A stretch of 64,000 bases of DNA from Theocolax elegans (taxonomy: Eukaryota; Arthropoda; Insecta; Hymenoptera; Cerocephalidae), in the NCBI GenBank assembly GCA_026168455.1, contig CM047431.1, positions 15,302,183-15,366,182 of the forward strand, in the 5' to 3' direction. The notes beneath the pieces are model-generated. The model saw only the letters and a list, made by a program, of their open reading frames with translations. It searched no databases and was not told the DNA's origin. This document shows, one piece after another, positions 51,476 through 61,766 of this stretch (positions are counted from its first letter, which is position 1; each line of letters begins with the position of its first letter). The translations under genes were made by a program, and so were the position numbers.

Positions 51476-51797
51476 ATTATACCAACAAAGCCGAATTATG
51501 ACAATAGAACACTCATTGAAACTATAATTTGTATAACAAAAGTTATATCTCCCTTCACTTTCATGTATTAAGTATTTAGTCATGTTGGTAAGAATAATAA
51601 TTATTAAATAAAAATAAATAAAAATAAAGAAATAAACAAACATTTAAAACAATCAATATAGGAGTACATGGTACAAAACAGGCACAAGATAAAATTGTAT
51701 AAGGGACAACACGAATATAACGATTGTCAATACAAAACTTTGTTATTTGTTTTAATAACCGTAGGTTACTCATCCGTAATCTTAAAGATCAATAAAT
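51476..51797. other. AT-rich interval, no gene seen
   Basis: No supported feature. Confidence 0.6.
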
Positions 51798-51834
51798 ACA
51801 GTTTGTAATTTAATTTCAAGCAAATTTGCATCTG

Positions 51835-51990
51835 TCATAGTGAATTTCAAAAATCTAACTACATTTCGTCGCCTCTTACGAAGAAAGGCACAAATCAGAT
51901 TTTCCCATTTAAAATAATATAACAAAATCTGAGATGTGCCTTTCATCGTACGAGACGTCGATTTGTAATCAGTAATATCAAAAATTCCTG
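51835..51990. repeat. Imperfect hairpin element
   Basis: CGTCGCCTCTTACGAAGAAA, GGCACAAATCAGATTTT is answered by AAAATCTGAGATGTGCCTTT, CATCGTACGAGACG across a 24-bp AT-rich loop. Stem about 60 bp. The frame across it is a by-product. Confidence 0.65.
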
Positions 51991-52017
51991 AAATGTAATA
52001 TTGAATCAACCATGAAA

Positions 52018-52463
52018 AAGGAGCCGCAGTGGCTCATGGGTAGAGCTCCCGACTCTCACACCGAGGGTCGTGGGTTCGATCCCAGACGTGTACCTCTGAA
52101 AATTTTTTCATGTGCATTTTTCAAACACCGCGACTCAGTGGCTCGGCGTGTCACTATAATGTGACGCCAGTTCAGGTGCGCGTGCGTTTCGTGCATTTGT
52201 CAGTGCATGAGGGGCACGGGCATCTGAACTATAGGGAACGTTAGGGACGCGAAGATGTAAAGAGGATCGCGGTGGTTCCATTGGGAGGACAGGAAACTGT
52301 AATTATTAGACTAATTACAGTGACCGATGATATCTTCCGATGGACACAAGCACCACTGTTTTAACTACATGTGCTTTGTTTACAGACACACCGTTCACCT
52401 CCGTCGCTGAGTAGCCCTGGCAGCATAAATAGAGCGACGTTAAATAACAAAAAAAAAAAAAAA
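52018..52463 (+). mobile_element. tRNA-derived SINE
   Basis: The head carries RNA polymerase III boxes: A box TGGCTCATGGGTAGAGC at 52030-52046 and B box GGTTCGATCCC at about 52073-52083. A 360-bp tRNA-unrelated body follows, including CACCGCGACTCAGTGGCTCG and GGCACGGGCATCTGAACTAT, ending in GCGACGTTAAATAAC and a 15-A tail. This order defines a SINE. The anticodon region is too diverged to name a parent tRNA. The LINE that mobilised it is unknown, and flanking duplications were not found. Confidence 0.85.
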
Positions 52464-52604
52464 TACAAAACTGATTTAAACGAGAAAACAAGCTACATAT
52501 AGATATAATACTGGTCGGTAAATTAGATGTCTGTAGAATTAAAAATGAACGCGGTAAAATTCAAATTCTAATTTAAATAGAAGAAAGAGTCAACCACTGC
52601 TTTG

Positions 52605-53412
52605 AGTACAACTTATTTATGTTTAAATTTATGTAGTAAGGTTGTACACACTGATTGTAATTTTTTAACATCTTTTTTATTAAGCGGTTGTTTCTGCATA
52701 TTTATGTATACGGTTTCAGAGATTATTCTTTTCATCGAATTTCTTTCAGTGTTTAGTATATAGACACTATTGAAACCCACTTGATGTCCCAATTCATTGA
52801 TGTGATTATTAATGACACATTGTTTATCAATTTTCACCCTATTTTTGTAATGTTCATTGATTCTAGTTTTTAACATTCTTTTCGTTTCTCCTACATAAGT
52901 TGATTACAATTAGTACAATTAATTTCGTATACTACACCATGTTTTTCCATCTTTTTAATTTTGTCTTTACCTCTATGAATAACCTGACTAAGTGTATTAA
53001 CAATTTTTGTTACTGCGTTAATATTGTATTTTTTAACTTTTTTTTTGATAAATTTTTATAAAGATTGGGAATATACGGTAGTGATAATGATGCTCTACTA
53101 TTTTGTTATTTCTTACAATATTGTGATTTGTGGTGTCTTTCAAATTGTTATTGTGTTTTAATTGTGTACGTTTGTTTCTTAACAAAATTAATATTTTTTT
53201 ATGAAACTTTTTGTCAGTGTAAAATAGACTTAACGAATATACCATGGCTCTTTTTTGTGATAAAGGGTGTTGTAATTTAAAATTCAAAATTCTTCCGGAA
53301 AATGTTGGTTTATGATACTAATCAATAAGAATATTATTTGACTCTCTAATTAATTTTAATTCTAAAAAATTCAATGTACCTTTTTATTCAATCTCATGAG
53401 TAAAGTATAATT
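52605..53412 (-). pseudogene. Penelope-like element copy D, RT end and GIY-YIG
   Basis: Minus strand: YFTHEIE...GTLNFLELKLIRESN, then TFSGRILNFKLQHPLSQKRA (end of RT), then VVYEINCTNCNQ. After a one-base shift the frame continues TYVGETKRMLKTRINEHYKN, with the catalytic Glu in IISETVYINM, ending at 52613. The RT active site is missing, and no hammerhead could be seen beyond the 3' end. Confidence 0.88.
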
Positions 53413-54663
53413 TATTAATTGTAATAAGAAATAATATACATTTATTTACGTTGATATGGTACAAATACTTCGAATTGTAATTATGTGCGTATGTGTTTGT
53501 GTGAGTGAGAGTTAATTTGTAAGGATTAATATTAATTATATTTCAGTTTTTAGCGTCGATAGTTACGAATCTAAATGAGATTGTGCGCGTAAAAATACAG
53601 TGACCAAATCGGGTTCTTAGCACGCGCATACACACAGCTCGTATTTGGCGGGCCGAGTGCGACGCGATAGACAGTCAATTGCGCGCCTCGATGTGGCTGA
53701 TTACTGAAGATATCACTTTGCTTTATAATATTCGCCTGTCAACTAATAAATACGACGCGAGTTTCAGACGCGGAATCGACTACGTTGCTGCGCCGCCAAC
53801 ATCGTTACCCGGAGCCGCCTTGATTCCCCTTTCCTTGTTGACACCGTACTCCAAGGTTGCCACATCTGTTCATCTACATCTCCAGATAATTACTTATATG
53901 TCGGGATTACGCTGATGTGCGCGTTTATAGGTTATTTCTATATTAATTGTACACTAAAAACAAAAAAATTTTGGCATTGGAAGATGCCAACTTAAATGGG
54001 AATTTTGTATTCCCAAATAATATTATTTCTGAAATCACAAATAAGGGATCTGTAAGTTCAATAAATATACGGAAGAAGGTCTTTTAGACATGGGACATAT
54101 ACATGCACAAATTGGAAATACTGCAATTGACTGGTGCATTCAATTTCTGAGTGCCAAAATGTAAACGCAATTGTACTTCTTTAATACGATGTTGGGTGTC
54201 CCATACACCCAACTGCAGCATAAAGTGTTACGAATGAGGGAATGAGAGAACTGACTAATTCTTGGTATTTATTTATGACCAGCTTGGATATATTTTATTC
54301 CTATTTTAATAATGTTTTAAGGTATGTATTAATTAAACTACTGTTTTCCCATTTTAGTATTTATACATTACGATTTATGTAATATATAATTCAAATTAAT
54401 ATTGGGATTTATATATTCCTTTTAGTTGGGAATTCGCAGTGCTCAAATTTCTTTGTGTGTGTGCTTGTGTACACAAACATAACATCAATCCTGCCTTTCT
54501 CTCCTAATATATAGCTTTCATATTAAGGTACGGCTGTAATATCAAGATACAGCTGTATGTGCTCCTTGTATCCTTGTCCTCCATACTACCAGCATATTCT
54601 AACACCAAAGGCATTATTTCCACAGCGGAATAGTTGCTTGCTTACTGACTCGCACTACCTGGA
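53413..54663. other. Interval without recognised gene
   Basis: 53640-53910 is GC-richer and open for 78 codons on the plus strand but has no protein-like pattern. Near 53968 a 39-codon stretch (LEDANLNGNFVFPNNIISEI) precedes a stop and is unassigned. Confidence 0.4.
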
Positions 54664-54667
54664 TTAA

Positions 54668-54806
54668 CCTTTAGACTGCCGGAAAATCAATATTTTGACG
54701 CACCCCCTGATCGATACTTTGTGCATGATCAATCGTTGATATAAGATACCTTATATACCAGTTTTCTGAGGGCGAAATACTCTTTCAAATCTCGGCAGTC
54801 TAAAGT
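54668..54806. mobile_element. piggyBac-type MITE, TIR CCTTTAGACTGCCGG
   Basis: 139 bp between TTAA sites (54664-54667 and 54807-54810), ends CCTTTAGACTGCCGG and CGGCAGTCTAAAGT. Same termini as 58123-58262 but an unrelated interior. Confidence 0.82.
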
Positions 54807-54810
54807 TTAA

Positions 54811-55928
54811 GTATAACTCTCTTCGCCCTGCCTGCCGACAACATCTAGATTAACTTCTCGGTGCTTGGTTATTCGAAAACCTTGAGCTGGACCGCATCTC
54901 TAACCTCCCTCAACAGGTTCCTGGACAGTCCTGGATATGAGCTGGGTTCTCGGTAGCCATTACAACTTACTTATTTCCCGTGCCAGTATGTGTATGTGAA
55001 GCTTAAAAAGGGTTATCAGATTTGTGTGGGTAGATAGTGCTTAGTTACAGTGCGAGTAGATAGATGTAGGAAAAGGTTTAAGTTATACTGGTAGGTAGAT
55101 TTATAATAGGTATTCGATTAGACTATGCGGGTATGTAGGTATTCGCTGTAGTTAAGATATATTTAGTATGTTGACATGTGCGAATCACATTGTCACAGTA
55201 ATTATTCAAAAATATAACAGTGTTATACTGAATTCGAAAACAAAGCAGAAACTTAGAAAAATAGTCCAAAGCTGTAAAAATAATATTTGGTTTCAGTTGA
55301 GTAAATAATTACTAATAGGGTCACCATATTTTCGCAATCCAATATATTACCAATATGTTTCCAATATATTGCTAATATGTTTCCATATATTTCCAAAATA
55401 TTTGCAATAAATTGTCAATATTATTCCAATTTTTCGCTCAATTTGTTTCAAATATCTCAAATAATAATTGCAAAAGTGTGGCTAAATTGTCGCTTTCAAG
55501 TTTTCTTACCGAATATGCTTAGACGCTGAAAATTTTTTTTCAATATTCTGAATTATATGAGTAATATAAAAATACAGTATAAGTAGGTGTACGCTTTATG
55601 GATTAGATTAAAAAAATTAATACAATGGTGGTTCTGAATCATTAGAGTTAAATTATATTTTGCTCATGATTTACGTAATTTTTTGACCGTCTTATTTTTG
55701 AAAATATCTTTCAAATATTATATTCTATTGAAAATTTGTATTAGAAAATGATTGTTTTACGCTTATACAATGTGTTGATAAATTGGTAACTATGCTGGTA
55801 AACTTTAAGCCTTTAACGGCGTATGTACATTTTCGTATTATATCTTCCTTTACTTTAATTTTTATTCCTTAGTATGTCTGACTTGATATTAAGTAGTATT
55901 ATTAGAGCAATTGTAGCATTATTTGTAT
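54811..55928. other. Interval without recognised gene
   Basis: 55330-55450 is a degenerate tandem run of CAATATRTTTC-like units. Nothing else identified. Confidence 0.5.
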
Positions 55929-57143
55929 TGTAACGGGGCAACTTAATACGTGCTCCTCCTCGAGCACCGTCGTCGGGGAGAGGACTTACCTGCGCGGCCC
56001 TCGTGCCGCGCTGCCGTATCCCACGATGCAGCTTCACCGCGCACGGACGTTAGCCGTGGTGCAACCGCGGTGAAAGCTGGGCTGCGCCGATATCAACAAC
56101 GGCGATTCTCCGCCGCGAGGAGAATCGTCGGATCCGAGTCGAACTCGGAGGAGAACAGGAGTATACTCCTGGTGACTCGTGCCCGTAATGGTGCACGAGG
56201 CTCGGCCGCTCAGGATGCGCGACAACGGAAGTGTTGTCGCGCCCGCGGAGGCGGCTGGGTAAGCGGGATAGGTGGATACGGGGTACTCAAATTACAACGA
56301 GAGAGAATGATAATTGATGATTAAATCTATTACGGGCGAATATTTACAATAATATTTACAAAAGATGTACAGGCGCTCGGTAGCGCTTAATAACGCACGG
56401 TGTTAAACAATTAACAAATACTGGGTTGTATAAGAATAAGAATCATCTACGAACTACGGTAAAATAACGCGTAATCTCGACGGCGCACAGGCAATCGCGA
56501 CGGCCCGGTCGCGGCTATATCCACACGCGCGCACGCGCTCGTGCGCTCCTACGTCGAACGGGAAATACGCGGGAAATCGGGTAACCCGAGTTACCGATCT
56601 ACCTAGCCGCGTGCGCGAGGAAGCCTGGTTGGGCGAATCGCGCCCTCGAACCGACAGTGCTTGCTGCACTGCGTCTCGCTCTTCCCGGAAGAAGTCGATG
56701 CCACACGATCCCAGTTGTAAACAACTTACTTGGTGCGCAGGAATGCGCCGGCGAAACGGCTATTCTCAATCCCGTTCTCTCTCTCTCTATCTCGCGAATC
56801 TTCGACTAGTGCAAGTCGTCCCGGACGGCTACCCGTCCTGGAGATGAGCAGACCCGTGTCCTCAGAACGGCTTGTTCTCCGGGAGCTGCCTCGACTCACC
56901 TCGTTCACTCTCGCTCTCGATCTCGTCGCACGTATCGTCTCTCTTACGGCTTCCGCTCTTTCTCCACGTGAATCACGACCGCTCGTCGATACGGCTCGTA
57001 ACGGACTGACTAGACTCGGTATCTCGTGGCCCTTCGCGACGTTGCGCGATCGCGCGTAATCACTTAATTACGCGGTTTTCGAGTTTACGGGCTATCGCGA
57101 TCCTGTTTAAGAACACGCGCCCGTTATAGTATGTTACGCTACA
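55929..57143 (-). other. GC-rich island with three consensus splice donors on the minus strand
   Basis: About 1.2 kb of GC-rich sequence inside AT-rich DNA. On the minus strand there are donors GAG/GTGAGT (900/899 of 56900), CAA/GTAAGT (56730/56729) and CAG/GTAAGT (55990/55989). The frames within it are not protein-like. Two explanations: a host promoter with alternative non-coding first exons, or an LTR-type repeat, since the block opens TGTAACGGGG and closes GTTACGCTACA. The 5-bp flanks (TGTAT and ACAAT) do not match, so the LTR idea lacks support. Confidence 0.35.
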
Positions 57144-58049
57144 ACAATGTCTGCAACGTTTATAAATGTACCTGCAAATACGTTATTCTAATTTTAATTT
57201 TTATTCATGTCGTTGGCTGTATTTTATCACTTAATGGTTTTTTAATATTAATTTTTGGAAATTTATCGATCTTCCCGATTTAAATGAGAAAAGGATATCT
57301 GAAGAAAAGTTTAATACATTTTTTCCTTTTTGTTGGCTCGACAGGCACATAAAATTAACAAAAAATCAAGCACAGAGAAAATACATTCTACAATGCCGTA
57401 TTGACGGTACAAACTTCATCATTTTGAATTTATACGTGACAATTTAAAATATCTCTTTTTCTACAGCAATACTCATAATATTAAGTTTCTTCTTCTTAAA
57501 AATTTTAAAATCTAACTCCTAAATATTGAAATACAAGATATATGCATACATATGCTAAATTTAGAAAAAAATAAGAATTACTTAATAATATTCTTTAAAC
57601 TATTTTACCTTGGGATGTTTTTATTAAAATCATAGATAATCAAACAAATAACAATACGCATTACCGTGACAGTCTAAATAACAAACTAACAAACAAAATA
57701 ATAAAAAAATGAATAATTCTACACAAAATAAATTAAGAGGGTAGACCTGAGTTAAAACAGAAAAAAAAAGAAAATTTTTGTTACACTGTTAAAACTTTAT
57801 TCTTGTAACTATATAAACAAAAAAATTTGAAGTTGAAGTATTTAATAAGACCTTCCATCTGCGGGTTGGTGAATCTCAAAATGTTGCTTTTAAGCCTTGC
57901 AATTAATTCTTATGCTCGATATATCCTAAAAATAATTAATAAGAATAATTTTGAAAAAATAGTTCTACTCAACCTAAAACAATTATTTGCAAATGAACGT
58001 CTTAAGAACAACTATTATAGTTTAAAAAATTAGTACATTAATTCAACGA
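57144..58049. other. AT-rich interval; possible upstream LINE remnant
   Basis: 57827-58033 has a 68-codon frame (LINKNNFEKIVLLNLKQLF-like) in line with the C-terminal LINE piece that follows, but without a recognisable motif. Confidence 0.35.
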
Positions 58050-58340
58050 GCAGAACTAGACGCAAATATATAATGCCACCGAAATATCAAAAAACTGTTA
58101 CTACTAAAAATAGCTATATTAACCTTTAGACTGCCGGCATTTTGGCCTTATAAATTGATATTTTTGATGTGCAAAATTTATACATAAAAACACCTCATAT
58201 CTTTAGAGTAGTTGTCAAGGTCACAGGTGGCTCATATATGAGCCATGCCGGCAGTCTAAAGGTTAAAGCAATCAATGTATTTGACAAATTACCAAATGAA
58301 CTTAAAATTCTAGATATAACCAAAAAGAGTAAGTATTAAG
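58044..58340 (+). pseudogene. LINE RT C-terminal tail, split by a MITE
   Basis: STSRTRRKYIMPPKYQKTVT is followed by TKNSYI, the 140-bp MITE, then KAINVFDKLPNELKILDITK and a stop. The FDKLPNELK motif recalls the F/Y-N-S-LP-xxLK signature near the end of RTs of Jockey-type LINEs. Deleting the MITE plus one TTAA leaves the frame uninterrupted. The parent clade cannot be told from this piece. Confidence 0.6.
58123..58262. mobile_element. piggyBac-type MITE with perfect 18-bp TIRs
   Basis: 140 bp between TTAA sites (58119-58122, 58263-58266); ends CCTTTAGACTGCCGGCAT and ATGCCGGCAGTCTAAAGG are exact complements. The interior matches, in reverse, the derivative elements at 38840 and 39634, including GGCTCATATATGAGCC. 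Confidence 0.9.
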
Positions 58341-58499
58341 AGGCTGTACCTGTGTAACCCATGAAAAATTAAGCAATTTTCAGGAATATCTTTAGAAGAA
58401 GATACTCAATTGAATATTTTGAATATTTTTGACATAATAATGTATATATTCAGTTATATTTTAAGAATTTTTTAACAAAAATATTGGGAAATAAGGGAA
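58341..58499. other. AT-rich interval
   Basis: Nothing seen. Confidence 0.5.
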
Positions 58500-58912
58500 T
58501 TATGCGCTGTCTTCGGAGCTACCAAGAAAAAGTTCCGTTTTTACATGTGTATCATCGTATGGTTTTAAATCCGATATACCTTTGTATGTGGCACTATCGC
58601 CGTCACCAATGTAGCGCGTGTATTTCAATTCATATAAAACGATCGCGCGGCTAGATATTTCTTTTACATTATCAACTTCCATTTTTCCAGCTGATCCAAC
58701 ATGATTTGTATCACAATCGTCATGCCCTTCATACTATTCTTCGTATTCTTCAGGATGAGTGTATTCTTTCTTTTCCCATAGTTCAAAACTCTTGCAGTAA
58801 GTCGATTTTACGATTGCATCTATAATTTTTTTACTATATTTACCTGCAAGACTTGTATCTCCGAAACGTCAAGTGTGGTCGCGCTTTTTCCATATGCCAT
58901 CACTGGAAACTG
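58500..58912 (-). pseudogene. Mutator-like transposase-domain fragment
   Basis: Minus strand from 58912: TVSSDGIWKKRDHT, stop, RFGDTSLAGKYSKKIIDAIV, EYEE, stop, HDDCDTNHVGSAGKMEVDNV, then LKYTRYIGDGDSATYKGISD and LKPYDD. The SSDGxWxKRGHTS, NxxGSAGxME and YxxxIGDGDSxxYK motifs, in this order and spacing, are those of the Mutator-like transposase domain seen in many arthropod repeat proteins. Asp residues of the SDG and GDGD motifs are kept. Two stops and loss of both ends make it a relic. Confidence 0.8.
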
Positions 58913-59042
58913 TTAAGCAATCGTCAGAACCTTCATATTGTTAAGATTTGCTTTTTCTTTTGTTATGGCTTTTTGTGTACTCCATTTATAAGCGGTTTTG
59001 GCAGCTCTTATTATACTTTGGAAGAATCCAACGAAATTGTTA

Positions 59043-59325
59043 ATCTTATCTTATGTAGTGCATAATCCAATAGTTTAATATCGAAAAACACCTTCTCCCA
59101 AGGTGTAAAAATTCGCAACTATAGTGTAAAAGTATGATGTAATCCCAATAACATCTTTACAATTAATATCTAATTGTTAAATATCTAATTTTAATGCACA
59201 TCTTTTTTCTACTTAAAACAATAAATTAAATTTTTTTAATTCTTAAAAATCTTCGCAATAGAAAGTAGTGAAATCAAAATGCAATCGACAAATATTTCTG
59301 TTAAAAATAAAACATTTATTTCAGA
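59043..59325. repeat. Diverged extra copy of the 59371 repeat
   Basis: AATCTTATCTTATGTAGTGC, CCAAGGTGTAAAAATTCGCA and AATGCACATCTTTTTTCTAC repeat the start of the 2.4-kb unit 328 bp upstream of it. Confidence 0.75.
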
Positions 59326-60308
59326 ATAGAATATGCCCTGTTATATTAATTATTATTTATGTATTCGAACAAATCTTATCTTATGTAGTACATAATCCAA
59401 TAGTTTAATATCGCAAAACATCTTTTGCCAAGGTGTAAAAATTCGCAAGTATGGTGTAATCCCGATCACACTTTTACAATTGTTATCTAATAGCTAATAA
59501 TCTAATTTTAATGCACAACTTTTTTCTACTTAAAACAATAAATTATTAAATTTTTTTAACTCATAGAAAGCTTTCGCAATAGAAAGTACTGAAATCAAAT
59601 TGGAATCGACAACTATTTGATAAATCTCACATGTTTTCAGAAAGGTGTGTAAATTACACATTATTTATAACTTTTACCCTGCCATGTCTTACAGCAATAA
59701 ATAAACAATATTACTTATAACAATATTCATTTGTGCGAAATTAATTTCTCCAAAACTATTAAAACAGAAATTTATCTTTTTTATTGTTTTTAAATGAAAT
59801 AATACTTGCACCACCGTTGGTTATGTTTCGGCAGTTCTTTCTGATTAACTAATCATGTACTATTTTAAAGTATCGAATCTATTCATATCATATAAAATAA
59901 TAAATAAATGTTGGCACTTGATGTAATTGTACAGAAATAAATTTTAATATTACCGTTCTAACGATGAACAGACCTCATGAGCTATATTAAAATTTATTTA
60001 ACTTACCTTCTCTTATCGTCCTCGAACCTTAAAGATTTATAAATCTGTGACATTGTAAAACATACAACGCACAAGTACATGCACATGGCTTGTATTTACA
60101 AGTCATGTGCATACATACTTTTTACTCACGTTAGCTCGCGATCGCGTCGCAGGTAGCGAATCCCTCGCTGTCGGACCGAAGTGCACCGATGCACTTTAAA
60201 TAAGTACTGATACCCACGGTACGGGTATGTTGTAGCGACGGAGCGGAGAAAAGACGCGACCGATACCCGACGGTAGTACACGGACCACGACCCAGACCAC
60301 GGCCAAGA

Positions 60309-60352
60309 GGTATCGTGAGCCAAGGACCGAGCCCAGGTCGTCTCACGATACC
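60309..60352. repeat. Hairpin with 11-bp perfect stem
   Basis: GGTATCGTGAG and CTCACGATACC separated by 22 bp; its duplicate is at 62705-62748. Confidence 0.75.
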
Positions 60353-61159
60353 TGGCGTACCAATATCTGCTAATGTTAAGAAGACGGGAGGTTAGGCGGC
60401 GTCCTAACCTCAACCGTCACACGTGCTCAGCAGACGACGACGGTCGAGATGGCGCAAGGGTGTGCGCACGCCCGAACTACGTACAACTAGTCGGGAGCAG
60501 GGTTGTAAGTACTCGAATCATTTCAAGGAATAGAATCCTTGAGAATCCATAATCAATTCTAATTTTGAATTTTCATTTACTGCGAATCCTAATCTCCCTT
60601 GATTTTACGATTCTCAACTTTATCGAATCATAAGATCCACGTAATTTAAGAATTTTCTGTCACATACAATCACAAATCCTTTTGATTTTTTGATTATATT
60701 TATTGCAAATCATAAATACTAATGGTTTTTGGATTTTTAGTTTTTATGAATCGCAAATACCGGTGACTTTAGGAGTTTTTCTTTCTTAGATTCACAAATA
60801 CTAATGAATTTAAGAGTTTGTTTTTCACGAGTCAAAAATCCGTTCGGGTTTGTAATTTCTTTTTTCTCGTAAAAGCGAATAAAATTCCTTTGATAGTTGT
60901 AATACGATTTATTAATGATTCTCGAGGTACCTGGACTATTGGATTGTTGTTGATTTTAAATTCGTTTGTGTTATTAAAAGCTTTTTCCTTACACTGAGCA
61001 CAAAATACTACTTGCTTTCCCTATTTACGGGGAGCAATATCACACTTTTCAATTCTTATGTAAAATGTACCTAGTGCTTAGTGAAATAAATTCAGAACAA
61101 AACAAATGTGGATGCGTGTGTGACAATTAATGCGGGTATTTATGAGCTTGTTTGTGCGG

Positions 61160-61435
61160 TTGGTATATTTATTTATAAGTGCTTTTGTGTGTGTATGTAT
61201 GCGCGAGTGCATAAATATGTATATGAGTGTGCGAATGTGTGTGTCTTGGTGAATATGTGTGCGAGTATGTGAATATATGTGTGAGTGAATGTGTGTGAAT
61301 GTGCGTGCGAGTGGGTATATATGTGTGTGTGTGGTGTGCGTGTGAATGTGTAATTGTGTGTGTGCGTGTGCGAATGTGTGTAAATGTACACGTTTAAGAG
61401 TGTTTGAGAGTGGTATGAATGTGCACACAATTTAA
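61160..61435. repeat. TG-rich low-complexity tract
   Basis: GTGTGAATGTG-type units; on the minus strand it gives long His/Thr frames that are by-products. Duplicated at 63560-63830, where the pure TG run is longer. Confidence 0.85.
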
Positions 61436-61766
61436 CAAATAAAAAAGTGCTTGGCACAGAAGATTACTCTTTTATACTTATACCCTGGGTAAAAATTTTA
61501 TAAAATTTATTTATATAATTATTATAAAATTTTATATGTAATTTATCCTATAGAATTATATATATTTTTATAAATTTTTGTATAATATTCTATAAAATAA
61601 ACGTAATATGTAATTTATTTTTCACCCTGAAAATCAATAAAGTTGACTTTATTGACCTCTTTTTAGGGAGCAAAAACGCATTTTAGTCCCTCCGGGGATA
61701 AAGTAAAATTGGAGGGCAATAATGAATATTATTGTTCATTAAATTATAAAATTTGTTACTTTCAAC

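Larger units (their letters stand above)
59371..61766. repeat. About 2.4-kb tandem duplication, unit 1
   Basis: 59371-61766 and 61767 to the window end repeat with a period of about 2,396 bp and differ by a few indels (for example in the TG tract and in poly-T or poly-A runs). Within the unit: a module related to 33415-33735, a module related to 38990-39140 (59870-60000), a GC-rich part with a hairpin, a dispersed repeat (60394-60485), an AT-rich part and a TG-rich tract. No protein gene is supported. Confidence 0.9.

Noticed and set aside
51782..52009. 75-codon minus-strand frame
   Set aside because: It spans the two halves of an imperfect hairpin element.
53679..53915. 78-codon plus-strand frame
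   Set aside because: No domain, no splice or promoter signal, composition explained by local GC content.
55929..57143. Solo LTR with TGTAAC...CTACA ends
   Set aside because: No matching target duplication (TGTAT versus ACAAT) and weak terminal inversion; kept only as an alternative.
60126..60413. Arg/Tyr-rich open frame on the minus strand (also 62521-62809)
   Set aside because: GC-rich non-coding repeat with a hairpin; overlapping frames and a one-base indel between the two tandem copies disrupt it.
61078..61457. Long His/Thr-rich open frames on the minus strand (also 63477-63857)
   Set aside because: They translate a TG-rich simple repeat, occur in several frames at once and change length with the repeat.
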